Assembly (NCBI GenBank): GCA_934365155.1
Contig: CAKRMZ010000002.1
Span: 1 to 64,000, forward strand
Direction of reading: 5' to 3'
Origin: an uncultured Eubacteriales bacterium
GTDB taxonomy: Bacteria; Bacillota; Clostridia; Oscillospirales; CAG-272
Length of the DNA: 64,000 nt
Below, in pieces: positions 43,827 to 52,815 of the stretch. Below the pieces are notes generated by a model that saw only the letters and a list, made by a program, of their open reading frames with translations, made no database searches and was not told where the DNA came from. Position numbers and translations under genes: made by a program. Numbering within the stretch: position 1 is the stretch's first letter; every line of letters starts with the position of its first letter.

Positions 43827-45266
43827 ATGATGAAACATTTAAAAAGCACGCTCCGTTTTTTGGCTGTTATCGCAGTGTTTGCCGCTGCTTTTGCGCTTGG
43901 AATTTTTGCCGAGGACATTACATATTCAAAGGAAACATCGATTATCATAAAAGGCGGCAGTACCGCTTCTATGCTGGATCGAAATGAATCCAGTTATATG
44001 GCTTTGACGGCGGAAGACAGTATTGAATTGCAAAACCCGAACGGGATAGCATCTGTTTATATATTATTTGATCGCTTGTGCGGGGAATGGAACCTAAAAA
44101 GCGGCAGTCAGACCGTTTCCGCGGGAACCAATGGCTTTTTACATGAATATGTCGACGTCATGAAACAATTCGGCGGCCATGCACCTACATCGCTGACATT
44201 GCATTTTCCATCCGGCGCGCAGATTGCGGAAATATATGTTTTTTCCGAAGGAGAGCTGCCGGACTATGTACAGCTCTGGGAGCCGCCCTGTGAAAAGGCG
44301 GATCTTATGTTGCTTTCAACGCATTCCGATGATGAGCATCTGTTCTTAGCCGGAATCTTACCGTATTATGCCATGGCGAAGGGATATCATACACAGGTGG
44401 TTTATTTTACCAATCACTGGGATACGCATATCCGTGCGCATGAACAGTTAAACGGACTGTGGAAAGTCGGCGTGCGGAATTATCCGATTATTCCCGAGTT
44501 TCCGGATTTGTACAGCACTTCGCTGGAGGGCGCGCAATCGGTTTTTTCGAACGCCGGATATAAAGAAGAGGATTTTATTGAATATTACGTTACCATGATT
44601 CGCCGCTTTAAACCGCTGGTGATTGTAGGTCATGATGAAAAGGGCGAATACGGTCACGGTGCGCATATTTTAAATACGTATGTTTTAAAAAAGGCGTTGG
44701 ATTTGGCCGCGGATGAAACGGCTTACAGTAATTGCGGATATGACGCATGGAATGTTCCGAAGACCTACTTGCACCTTTATCCGGAAAATCCGATCGTGAT
44801 GAACTGGGATGAGCCTTTGGAGGCGCTCGGCGGCAAAACCGCCTATGAAGTGGCCAGAGAGGGATATTTGGAGCATCATTCGCAGCATTGGATGTGGTTT
44901 TTCAGTTGGTTTATGGGAGAAAACTCCAGCCGGACAACCGCGGCATCGATTGAAACGTACAGCCCTTGTAATTACGGTCTGTTTCGGTCTACCGTCGGCC
45001 TTGATACATTAAAAAATGACTTTTTTGAGAATCTTACCGTGTGGGATCGGCAGGATGCCGAAAATCCGGCGGACACTTCGGACGTGACGGAAACAGCAAC
45101 CGACGCTTTGACGGATGCGCCGACCGGTGAGAAAGACTCCGGAACGAACGCCGTTGAAGAGAAACATGTGTCTGCAAAAGGGCTGCGCTTGATTGGGCTA
45201 ACGTCTATATTGGCTGTTGCCGCAGCGGTAATTTCTGTTCTTTTTGTGCGGAAAAAGAAGAGATAA
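43827..45266 (+). CDS. Membrane-anchored PIG-L family deacetylase
   Basis: 479 residues. Starts at the ATGATG pair (43827/43830) with a weak ribosome site; a longer frame reaches back through the terminator and is rejected. Signal sequence or N-anchor (FLAVIAVFAAAFALGIFAED), an N-terminal ~120-residue beta domain (lectin/CBM-like), then a PIG-L/LmbE deacetylase domain (about 145-400): STHSDDEHLF (HPDDE variant with Ser for Pro; His and Asp bind zinc) and GEYGHGAH (second His). C-terminal Thr-rich linker and a membrane helix with KKKR end, so it acts outside, anchored at both or one end. PIG-L enzymes remove N-acetyl groups from GlcNAc units of lipids or glycans. First gene of the operon. Confidence 0.85.
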   Translation: MMKHLKSTLRFLAVIAVFAAAFALGIFAEDITYSKETSIIIKGGSTASMLDRNESSYMALTAEDSIELQNPNGIASVYILFDRLCGEWNLKSGSQTVSAGTNGFLHEYVDVMKQFGGHAPTSLTLHFPSGAQIAEIYVFSEGELPDYVQLWEPPCEKADLMLLSTHSDDEHLFLAGILPYYAMAKGYHTQVVYFTNHWDTHIRAHEQLNGLWKVGVRNYPIIPEFPDLYSTSLEGAQSVFSNAGYKEEDFIEYYVTMIRRFKPLVIVGHDEKGEYGHGAHILNTYVLKKALDLAADETAYSNCGYDAWNVPKTYLHLYPENPIVMNWDEPLEALGGKTAYEVAREGYLEHHSQHWMWFFSWFMGENSSRTTAASIETYSPCNYGLFRSTVGLDTLKNDFFENLTVWDRQDAENPADTSDVTETATDALTDAPTGEKDSGTNAVEEKHVSAKGLRLIGLTSILAVAAAVISVLFVRKKKR

Positions 45267-45325
45267 GGGAACTTTTTGACAGAAGACGAGTCTAAACATC
45301 GACTATGAAAAATGAGGAGAAAAAT

Positions 45326-46396
45326 ATGCAGGCGGATCAAGTGTGCATTATCATCCCGTCGTACAATCCGGATGAAAAATTGCGAAGTGTAATTACCGAT
45401 TTAAGCGCGGTCGGCTTTTCGGATTTTATTGTTGTAGATGACGGAAGCGCGAAAGAAACCCAGCCGTTTTTCCCGGTTGAGGGGGAATATCCCGGCGTGG
45501 TGCTTTTGCGTCATGAAGTGAATCGCGGAAAGGGCGCGGCGCTTAAAACGGCGTTTGACTATGTGTGTGCCAATCGCAAAGATTGCATCGGTGTGATTAC
45601 GGTGGATGGGGACAACCAGCATCAGGCAAAGGATGTATGGAATTGTGCCGAAGCCATGTGCAGAACGAATCAGGTGATACTCGGAGTACGTGATTTTTCT
45701 CAACCGGATGTACCCCGGCGCAGCCGAATCGGAAATCGGATCACATCTTTTGTATTCCGGTTTGCATGCGGAATTCGGATTTCCGATACACAGACGGGAC
45801 TGCGCGCTATACCGACGCAGTTTTTGCCGCTGTTTCTTACGGTGAGCGGCGATCGGTATGAATACGAAACCAACATGCTTTTGGAGATGAAAACCGAAAA
45901 TATTCCTTTTGAAGAAGTGAAGATCACCACGGTTTATATTGAGCAGAACGCAACATCGCATTTTCATCCCATCCGGGATTCCATAAAAATTTACAAGCTG
46001 ATTTTGAAATATATTTTCAGTTCTGCGATCTCCGCAATACTGGATGTATTCTTGTTTTGGCTGTTTTCGGCTTTGTTTGGAAATTGGCTCGGAAATGCAA
46101 CAATTCCCGTTTGTACGGTGGCGGCGCGCTGTATATCGGCGTTTACGAATTTTCAGATTAACCGTCGTGTTGTATTCGGTCAGGGTGACATAAAATCCAC
46201 ACTGTGGAAGTATACTTTGTTAGCCTGCTGCCAAGTGGCAGCGTCGTCTGCACTGGTTTGGACAATCGCCAAATTATTCAACCAGAATGCCGCTATTATG
46301 ACAACCATCTTTAAAGTTATTGTAGATTCCGTATTGTTCTTTTTGAGTTTCAAATTGCAGCAAAACTGGATTTTTAAGAAGGAGAAACGCACTTAA
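45326..46396 (+). CDS. Glycosyltransferase family 2 fused to GtrA membrane domain
   Basis: 356 residues; ATG at 45326 is 6 bases after gaggag, better than ATG 45305. GT2 part (1-225): CIIIPSYNPDEKL, VVDDGSAKET, NRGKGAALKTAF, TVDGDNQHQ (metal-binding Asp), and TQTGLRA, typical of the dolichyl/undecaprenyl-phosphate sugar synthases. C-terminal GtrA part (about 230-356): four helices with TNFQINRRVVFG, the GtrA hallmark. The pair makes a polyprenyl-phosphate-linked sugar inside and moves it across the membrane for glycosylation of an envelope polymer. Such fusions are known. Stop and next start are one base apart. Confidence 0.92.
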   Translation: MQADQVCIIIPSYNPDEKLRSVITDLSAVGFSDFIVVDDGSAKETQPFFPVEGEYPGVVLLRHEVNRGKGAALKTAFDYVCANRKDCIGVITVDGDNQHQAKDVWNCAEAMCRTNQVILGVRDFSQPDVPRRSRIGNRITSFVFRFACGIRISDTQTGLRAIPTQFLPLFLTVSGDRYEYETNMLLEMKTENIPFEEVKITTVYIEQNATSHFHPIRDSIKIYKLILKYIFSSAISAILDVFLFWLFSALFGNWLGNATIPVCTVAARCISAFTNFQINRRVVFGQGDIKSTLWKYTLLACCQVAASSALVWTIAKLFNQNAAIMTTIFKVIVDSVLFFLSFKLQQNWIFKKEKRT

Positions 46397-46397
46397 C

Positions 46398-47765
46398 ATG
46401 GAAGATTTCGGTAAGAGACGAACGGCCAAACGTATGCCGAATATGCAAAGCGATTCCGGCACCGGCAATAAAAAGTCTCAAGAAAATCAAAAATCGGAAG
46501 CACGGACTTCGGCTCCGCAACAGAATAAAACGAATTGCTACGGCGGAAAGGCAGATGCGAATTACGGTCAGCAGCTGCGCAAGGGAATGACGGAGCAGAG
46601 CGCTTTGTATAAAGCCGGAGCGCGAGTTGAAACGCAAAGGAATCCTGCCCGTACACACGGTTCCCCTCGTCGGAAACCGTCGCAGTCCACAGAGCAGAAA
46701 ATCAGTGTCGCGTGCGTGGTTCGGCGAGTGCTTTTATGCATCGGCAGTGCAGTACTGTTTTTGTTGCTTTCGGTATATACGCTTTTGTTTTCCGTTGCTC
46801 ACGGTCCGAGCAAAACCGTGCGAAACACATTGGTGCTGTCTGCCATGCAGGCCAGCGCTACAAAATGGGTTCCGGGTTTGTTTTTGTCGGGGGATACCGT
46901 GCAGCAGATTTTGGACGAGAGCAAAGTCATTATCGTAGATGAAGTCGATATTAACGATTATAACCCCGTAACTCCGGACGGACAGAAGGACGAATGGGAA
47001 GATGCAATAGACGGAATGCGTTTGATTTATGATAACGGTTCGACTTTTAAAGCATATGTTCTTTTAGTCAAAGATCCGTCACGGGTTTTTGTCGGTCCGA
47101 GTTTTGAGTACAGCAGCTCCGGATACGGCAAGCGGATTTTCGATGCCGCTTCGATGGAGGGAGCTATCGCCGCTATCAATGCCGGAGAATATCCCGATAA
47201 CGGTTTCAGTACCGGATCGGTTCCGCTCGGAATCACGTATTCGAAAGGAAAATTGGTTTGGGCGGACGGTTATACCGACCGTACCTTTATGGGCATGGAC
47301 AATAATAATAAGCTGATTGTTCATGAGGGCATGAATAAAGCACTGGCAACCGAGCTTGGCATTCGCGACGGTGTTTCGTTTAAGACCGGCAATATATTAA
47401 TCGACAATGACGGCGGTACCGTGAATTTCCATTATGCGGATGGAGATAACGGGGTAGCACAGCGCACCGCAATCGGTCAGCGGGTGGACGGAACCATTAT
47501 CATGATTGTTACGGACGGACGTTCCGCAAGCAGCTTGGGCGCTACGCGCAATGATATCATTGATATGATGAAAAAGTACGGCGCGGTCACGGCGGGAATG
47601 CTGGACGGCGGTTCTTCCAGTATGATGTATTACAAGAATTATTACGAAAAATATGCGATCGATCAGGCTAATTTGGATTCCTGGCAGATGATGGGACTTG
47701 TCAATAAATATAAGGCTTTTACCAACCCGCGGTATATGCCCACGTTCTTTTTGGTAAAGGAGTAA
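46398..47765 (+). CDS. Membrane-anchored phosphodiester glycosidase (NAGPA domain), copy 1
   Basis: 455 residues. Long hydrophilic N-terminal head (about 1-105, basic, Gln/Ser-rich), one membrane helix (106-135, VVRRVLLCIGSAVLFLLLSV), then the NAGPA-type domain outside (about 190-455). Landmarks: AAINAGEYPDNGF, RTAIGQRVDGTIIMIVTDGR and AGMLDGGSSSMMYY, the conserved blocks of N-acetylglucosamine-1-phosphodiester alpha-N-acetylglucosaminidase; bacterial homologues hydrolyse sugar-phosphodiesters in envelope glycans. Ribosome site aaggag overlaps the preceding stop. Followed by its membrane partner 6 bases away. Same operon again contains copy 2. Confidence 0.9.
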   Translation: MEDFGKRRTAKRMPNMQSDSGTGNKKSQENQKSEARTSAPQQNKTNCYGGKADANYGQQLRKGMTEQSALYKAGARVETQRNPARTHGSPRRKPSQSTEQKISVACVVRRVLLCIGSAVLFLLLSVYTLLFSVAHGPSKTVRNTLVLSAMQASATKWVPGLFLSGDTVQQILDESKVIIVDEVDINDYNPVTPDGQKDEWEDAIDGMRLIYDNGSTFKAYVLLVKDPSRVFVGPSFEYSSSGYGKRIFDAASMEGAIAAINAGEYPDNGFSTGSVPLGITYSKGKLVWADGYTDRTFMGMDNNNKLIVHEGMNKALATELGIRDGVSFKTGNILIDNDGGTVNFHYADGDNGVAQRTAIGQRVDGTIIMIVTDGRSASSLGATRNDIIDMMKKYGAVTAGMLDGGSSSMMYYKNYYEKYAIDQANLDSWQMMGLVNKYKAFTNPRYMPTFFLVKE

Positions 47766-47771
47766 GATAAA

Positions 47772-48836
47772 ATGGTTTCTAAAACGAAAAAAATGCCGCT
47801 CTTTTACAAGATATTTTGGAGCGTGTGCGCAGCTCTTGTTGTCGTTTTGATTGTTTCTGTTTTTGTGTTGCGATCTGCTTTGGCTAATTATGAAAAATCC
47901 TTGCCGAAGAATGAAGCGGCTCGGGTTTTTGAAGAATTGTATGTCAATAAAGACAGCGCCGCACTGGCATCGGAAGTGCAAAAAAGCGCTTCGGAATTTA
48001 ACCAACAAACGGATTTTGAGCCGATGATCCTTGAAAAATTATCATCGGGAAGCCTTAGTTACAATTCGACGAGCTCTGCCGATGAAAACGAATATGCGTA
48101 TTATGTAAAGGCAGACGGGAAACGGATTTCCAAGTTCATATTGGAAAAGGATGAAAAGAAAAGCTCCGGCGGATATGCGACCTATCATCTCGGAAAAGTA
48201 GAATTTTATTTTGATCAGAATGAATCCATTGAAATTACGGCACCGTCTCAATATGAGATTTTCATCAACGGTATTTCCGTCAGCCGGGAATACATTGTGG
48301 AAGATCATATCAAGACTAAAGTTTCCGGGCTGTTGCCGGACGGAGTGCCGGAACCGGAGAATGTTCGCTATCAAATCAGCGGTTTGACGGCAACACCGAC
48401 GGTTACGGTAAAAGAGACCGGAGCAAATGTCACTGTCGACGGCTCTAGTTATACGGTCAGTCCGGCGGAAAACACCGAATTGCGGGATGCCTATTCGGAT
48501 TATGCGATTAAAGCGGCGCAGACCTATGCTGCATATATGCAGAGCGACGGCAGCTTCGGCGCGGTTGCGAAATACTTTGAGGCCGGCACGGATCTTTATA
48601 CAAGAACCAAAGTCGTAGAGAATTATTTTGTCATTTCTCATTCGGGCTACAGCTTTGAAAATGTACAGGCAAGTGAATTTTATGCTTATGATGAAAATAC
48701 ATTTTCCTGTCGGGTGTCCTTTGTACACCTGCTTCACCGTCCGGATTTGAGCGACTACAAGGATTATTTTGACGTTACCTTCTTATTCCGCAAAGTAGGT
48801 AATCAATATTTGATTTATGATTGCTATACCAACTGA
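47772..48836 (+). CDS. Membrane-anchored partner protein with INGI module and NTF2-like end (copy 1)
   Basis: 354 residues. One N-terminal helix (about 12-33), then an extracellular part. It shares with the protein at 49884-51236 the order: Y...S.P....V/F-E linker helix, a small beta module with IFINGISVSREYI, and a C-terminal ~120-residue domain beginning YSDYAIKAAQTYAAYM and ending in paired strands (CRVSFVHLLHRP, VTFLFRKVGNQYLIYDCY), which resembles an NTF2-like/TcaA-like fold. No catalytic residues are recognised. Ribosome site aaggag 7 bases before ATG. Its position directly after a glycosidase gene, repeated in the next pair, argues for a dedicated partner of that enzyme. Confidence 0.72.
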   Translation: MVSKTKKMPLFYKIFWSVCAALVVVLIVSVFVLRSALANYEKSLPKNEAARVFEELYVNKDSAALASEVQKSASEFNQQTDFEPMILEKLSSGSLSYNSTSSADENEYAYYVKADGKRISKFILEKDEKKSSGGYATYHLGKVEFYFDQNESIEITAPSQYEIFINGISVSREYIVEDHIKTKVSGLLPDGVPEPENVRYQISGLTATPTVTVKETGANVTVDGSSYTVSPAENTELRDAYSDYAIKAAQTYAAYMQSDGSFGAVAKYFEAGTDLYTRTKVVENYFVISHSGYSFENVQASEFYAYDENTFSCRVSFVHLLHRPDLSDYKDYFDVTFLFRKVGNQYLIYDCYTN

Positions 48837-49887
48837 TAAAAGTTCAAAAGACGGTCAGGGTACCGAAAAAGAGAAATTGTTCATGCACACAGCTTGTCTG
48901 CGTGCATGGAGCATTATATGGCGCGCATTGTCCGTGTTCGGAGTTACTGTGGCGATTTGCTGTGTCGTGTGTCTCGGGATGGTTTTTATTTTAGTGAAAG
49001 GCCCGTCTTCCGAGGCACGGCGCTTGTTTGTGCTTTCGGTAAAAGAGACCAGTGCAGGCGGATTTTTAGCGCATATTTTTCTGAACGATGCGGAAGTTGA
49101 GAAAATTTTAAATCTCGGTAAATCCGAAACGGCGACCGGAAAAACCGATGCTGCTTTGATCGAAATCCCTGAATATATGGATGTTCAGAGCACGAGAGAT
49201 GACGATGTTGAAGTGATATCGGTTCATTATGCCGGCTCCGTCGGGAAAATGATGATTATAAAAAATCCGGCGCGTGTGATCCTTGGAATTCCCGATCGCT
49301 TCGGTTCGGATGCCAGCGGATTGACATTGCGTGACATGATAGAAAAGTACAATGCAATCGGCGGAGTAAATGCCGGAGGCTTCTGGGATCCGGACGGAAT
49401 GGGAACCGGCGGCGTGCCGGACGGTCTGATTATTGAGGGCGGAAAGCTCTTGTGGGGAGACCGAAACACCGTGTATGATGTAATCGGATTGGACAGAGAT
49501 CATATTCTCCATGTGGGGAAAATGACGGCACAGGAGGCGCTGGACCGAAATGTTGAAAGTGCGGTTTCCTTCGGCCCGTCTTTGGTGATCAACGGACAGA
49601 AGCAAAACCGGTATCAAGCACTCGGCGGCGGTTTAAATCCACGCACGGCGATCGGTCAACGTGCCGACGGGGCGATATTGCTGCTCACAATGGAAGGACG
49701 GCAGCTGGGAAGTATCGGCCTTACATACGATGATTTGGCCGACCTTATGGAGAGTTACGGAGCGGTGAATGCTGCGAACTTGGACGGTGGGTCCTCTACA
49801 TTGATGATTTACCGAGGAGAAAACCAGATCACCTCTTCCTATATATTCGGTCAACGGAGATTGGCCAGTGCATTCTTGGTGAAATGA
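48817..49887 (+). CDS. Membrane-anchored phosphodiester glycosidase (NAGPA domain), copy 2
   Basis: 356 residues, overlapping the preceding gene by 20 bases. Helix about 40-60 (VFGVTVAICCVVCLGMVFIL) after a short head, then NAGPA domain: GGVNAGGFWDPDGMGTGG, PRTAIGQRADGAILLLTMEGR and AANLDGGSSTLMIY. Compared with copy 1 it has a short cytoplasmic head and different loops, so it is an old paralogue, not a recent duplicate. Start ATG 48817 has no clear ribosome site and probably relies on coupling; ATG 48883 is an alternative that would shorten the head. Confidence 0.88.
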   Translation: MIAIPTDKSSKDGQGTEKEKLFMHTACLRAWSIIWRALSVFGVTVAICCVVCLGMVFILVKGPSSEARRLFVLSVKETSAGGFLAHIFLNDAEVEKILNLGKSETATGKTDAALIEIPEYMDVQSTRDDDVEVISVHYAGSVGKMMIIKNPARVILGIPDRFGSDASGLTLRDMIEKYNAIGGVNAGGFWDPDGMGTGGVPDGLIIEGGKLLWGDRNTVYDVIGLDRDHILHVGKMTAQEALDRNVESAVSFGPSLVINGQKQNRYQALGGGLNPRTAIGQRADGAILLLTMEGRQLGSIGLTYDDLADLMESYGAVNAANLDGGSSTLMIYRGENQITSSYIFGQRRLASAFLVK

Positions 49888-51236
49888 GACTCAAAATGGA
49901 AAAAGAAGTTCAAAAATCGAGCCGACATTTCGGACGGAATCTCGGCATTTATGCGGCAGTTTTGGCTGCTGTTGCGATCATATTTTTGATATTTTTCTGG
50001 CTTTATATCCGTGAATATCAGATTTCCCGTCCGCAACAGGTAGTAGAAGATTTTATAAAGCAAAAGGGCGACGAATATTTCAGACAGCTTCCGGCGGAGT
50101 ATACTGATGAAATCTTAACGGAATTTGAAACGAAGGAAGATGCGGCCGATGAGTTGGCCGGGCTTTCCTCCGCGGAAGTACAGTACTACCGCTTCGGGGA
50201 AAACGAATACCGAATCAGTGTCGGTCAAAAACCGATTCTGCGTGTTTTGCTTGAAACCGGAAAGAAAACGCGGCTGTTCGGCTTCTCTATCTATGGAATC
50301 TCCGATGTTTCCGTTTGTGCCGACGAATATCGAGCCCAGGGAAATTCCGTTGATATTTTTATCCCCAATGATGCAAAGGCATTTTTAAACGGAATAGAAC
50401 TGCAGGATCGGTATATACTAAAATCCCGAGTGGAATATGCCGATATCGGAGCGTTTGAGCGTAAGAAGGCCGAAAAGTATCTGCGCTGCTACCGAATTTC
50501 AGGCTTATTCTCGGAGCCTGAAATTAAAGTGGTGGGCGAGGACGGTCAGGTCCTTGAAGGACAGAAATCGGAGAACAGATATGTTTTTTCCGATTTGAAT
50601 CTCAGCGCGCGAACACTATGGATTGCGGCTCCCAAGGAGGCAGTGATTTCCATAAACGGGATTTCGGTTACAGAGCAGTATCGTTCTTCCGATTCGGTGA
50701 CAAGCGCACTGTACGGAGAGAGAGAGGATTTTGTGCTGTGGGAAATTCCCGGCATTTACTTTTCCCCTGCGGTGGAGGCGACGGATTCGTCGGGTGCACC
50801 GATGGCTGTTTTTGCAAGCGGCGATGAATATGAAGTGGACTATCCTGCAACCGATACCGTGCCGGACCGCTTAAAAGCCATGGTGACGGATTATACGCAC
50901 GCATATGTGAATTTTGTTTCATTTGGGTTCCAGAATTTAGATAATAACTACTCTGTTGCCTGTAGCTATTTGGTTCCGGGCTCGGACGCGCGGCATATGC
51001 TTGCGGCCGGCTATGAGGGGATTCGCTGGAACAGTCCGATGACTCCGAAATTATCAAAGCTGCAAGCGGATCATTTTGTGAAGCTCTCAGACAACACTTA
51101 CAGTGCAGCGGTGAAATATCACGGCACTCTTTCCGGGTACGGGCAAACCAATGAATTCGGCAGTACCATGCGGTTGCTCATTTCCTTTGATAACGGGCAA
51201 TACCGAATCAGCCGAATTGTGATGACCCAAGAGTAG
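49884..51236 (+). CDS. Membrane-anchored partner protein with two INGI modules and NTF2-like end (copy 2)
   Basis: 450 residues, overlapping the glycosidase stop by four bases (ATGA). N-terminal helix (about 20-42), then a linker, two beta modules with AFLNGIELQDRYI (~170) and ISINGISVTEQYR (~255), and a C-terminal domain starting DYTHAYVNFVSF and ending in strands (YSAAVKYHG, MRLLISFDNGQYRISRIV). It is paralogous to the 354-residue protein at 47772, which has only one INGI module. The repeated INGI unit resembles the surface beta modules of TcaA/YvbJ-type proteins, sensing or scaffold domains in the Gram-positive envelope; this is a structural impression, not a proven relation. Confidence 0.72.
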   Translation: MRLKMEKEVQKSSRHFGRNLGIYAAVLAAVAIIFLIFFWLYIREYQISRPQQVVEDFIKQKGDEYFRQLPAEYTDEILTEFETKEDAADELAGLSSAEVQYYRFGENEYRISVGQKPILRVLLETGKKTRLFGFSIYGISDVSVCADEYRAQGNSVDIFIPNDAKAFLNGIELQDRYILKSRVEYADIGAFERKKAEKYLRCYRISGLFSEPEIKVVGEDGQVLEGQKSENRYVFSDLNLSARTLWIAAPKEAVISINGISVTEQYRSSDSVTSALYGEREDFVLWEIPGIYFSPAVEATDSSGAPMAVFASGDEYEVDYPATDTVPDRLKAMVTDYTHAYVNFVSFGFQNLDNNYSVACSYLVPGSDARHMLAAGYEGIRWNSPMTPKLSKLQADHFVKLSDNTYSAAVKYHGTLSGYGQTNEFGSTMRLLISFDNGQYRISRIVMTQE

Positions 51237-51325
51237 GGAGCAAATCCGGATTCCATTTAAAAAGTGAAATTTAAAATATAAAGCATTGTATGATCAAATA
51301 CGGTGTAAAAAGGAGGCTGTTTATC

Positions 51326-52180
51326 GTGAACAATACGCAGGATGGAATGCTGTTCCGTTCAAAATTACACGGCTACAGCAAAGAGGATGTCAACGCTTAT
51401 ATCAGTTCTATGAATGCAAATTTTGCAAGTCTTGAGGACGGCTACAAGTCCATGATCAATCATCTCAAATTAGATGCGGAAAAGGCTGCCGAAAGCTTTA
51501 ATGCGCGTTCTGCGGATTTTGAGAGTCAGATCAAAGATCTGAAAGCGGAGATTCAGGGAAAAGATGAGAAAATTTCCGAGCTGGAGAGCGATAACTGCGA
51601 TTTGACAAACCGTGTCGAGGAATTGAAAAAAAGAATCGAGGAGCTTGAAGATCGGTTGCCTTTGTCTAAATTTTCCGGCATTTCCAATTCAGAGCCTTCG
51701 GGCAACAGTGTTTTTGGCTTGAACGACGCATCTCGTTTGTCTGCAAAGGCGCCGTCCGGACTTGCCAGAGAATTTCAACGGGCAAGCAGTTCAAATTTAA
51801 GCATTGCGGAGAAAGCGCGACTGTTTGACCGATTCTATGCACGTTTTCGCGATATTCTTATTGACGCCAAGGCACATGCGGACCGAATCGTAAAAGAAGC
51901 GCGGTTTCGTGCCCGCGAAATAGAGAATATGGCAGGCGCGCAAAAGTCGGAGAAAAAGGCCGGCGCTGCTTTCGGCGTATCGGACCAGTCAGCCTTTGAA
52001 AAAAACGATATTTACGGTTGTTTATCTTCCATGAAGGATTCCATACAGACGGCGATGAAGGATATTGATCAGCGTTTTCGCAGCGTGAATGAGCAAATGG
52101 AGAAGATCCGTTATGAAATGGACTGGAAATCCGAAAAATCCTTGGATGAAGACGGATGGAATGATTTTTCGGGAGTATAA
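51326..52180 (+). CDS. DivIVA-like coiled-coil protein
   Basis: 284 residues, starting at GTG 51326, 9 bases after aggagg; the ATG at 51290 is not supported. N-terminus MLFRSKLHGYSKEDVNAYI is the lipid-binding DivIVA/GpsB head, then a long coiled coil (about 65-125, with regular K/E/L heptads: KDLKAEIQGKDEKISELE, ELKKRIEELEDRL). A Ser/Pro-rich middle part and a second helical part (from ~170) follow. DivIVA proteins bind curved membrane at poles and septa and recruit cell-wall machinery. It follows the glycan operon after 89 bases and precedes a fumarase subunit by 3 bases. Confidence 0.82.
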   Translation: MNNTQDGMLFRSKLHGYSKEDVNAYISSMNANFASLEDGYKSMINHLKLDAEKAAESFNARSADFESQIKDLKAEIQGKDEKISELESDNCDLTNRVEELKKRIEELEDRLPLSKFSGISNSEPSGNSVFGLNDASRLSAKAPSGLAREFQRASSSNLSIAEKARLFDRFYARFRDILIDAKAHADRIVKEARFRAREIENMAGAQKSEKKAGAAFGVSDQSAFEKNDIYGCLSSMKDSIQTAMKDIDQRFRSVNEQMEKIRYEMDWKSEKSLDEDGWNDFSGV

Positions 52181-52183
52181 ACA

Positions 52184-52708
52184 ATGAAAAATTTTGATGC
52201 CAAAAATATTCGGGAATGGGCGCCGACGCTCCATGCCGGAGATGAAATTCTTCTTTCCGGACGTGTTTATGTAGCGCGTGATGCAGTACACAAACGGCTG
52301 ATGCCACTGCTTGGAACAGACCAAATGCCGATGGATCTCCGAGAGGCCGTTATTTATTATGCGGGCCCCACTCCGCCGAAAAACGGCATGCCGACCGGTT
52401 CCTTCGGTCCGACGACCTCCTCGCGGATGGATTCTTTCGTGCCGGAAATGATGCGGGCGGGGCTGTGTGGTATGATCGGAAAGGGCGGACGAAGCGAAGC
52501 GGTTCGTGAAGCCATTCGAAAATATCGAGGTATTTATCTTTGCGCAGTCGGCGGGGCCGGCGCTTTGGCGGCAATGTGCACCAAAAGCCTTCGGGTTATT
52601 GCGTTTGAAGAGTTGGGATGCGAATCGTTAAAAATTGCTGAGTTTGAAAAGTTTCCGCTGTTTGTCGGAATTGATTCCGAGGGAAACAGCATTTTCGACC
52701 GAGATTAA
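52184..52708 (+). CDS. Class I (Fe-S) fumarate hydratase/tartrate dehydratase beta subunit
   Basis: 174 residues. Beta subunit of the two-subunit [4Fe-4S] fumarase/tartrate dehydratase: LHAGDEILLSGRVYVARDAVH, GPTPPKNGMPTGSFGPTTSSRMD, MIGKGGRS, and a GGAGALAA motif. The beta subunit forms the substrate pocket with the alpha subunit, which bears the cluster. The alpha gene is usually directly upstream, but here a DivIVA-like gene takes its place. So either alpha is encoded elsewhere, or the protein has another role. Three bases behind the DivIVA-like stop, no clear ribosome site of its own (coupled). Confidence 0.9.
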   Translation: MKNFDAKNIREWAPTLHAGDEILLSGRVYVARDAVHKRLMPLLGTDQMPMDLREAVIYYAGPTPPKNGMPTGSFGPTTSSRMDSFVPEMMRAGLCGMIGKGGRSEAVREAIRKYRGIYLCAVGGAGALAAMCTKSLRVIAFEELGCESLKIAEFEKFPLFVGIDSEGNSIFDRD

Positions 52709-52773
52709 CAAAAAAGCAACGGATGAGACGAGATTTGCCAAGGGTGCTTTCTGCGAAAGCCTATAAAAGCTGT

Positions 52774-52812
52774 GATGGGGTTACCACATTTTTTGTGTGG
52801 TAACCCCATTGT
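52774..52812. terminator. Terminator between convergent genes
   Basis: 14-bp stem atggggttaccaca/tgtgtggtaacccc with a T-rich loop; lies 65 bases after the fumarase stop and next to the convergent GNAT gene end. Confidence 0.8.
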
Positions 52813-52815
52813 GAT

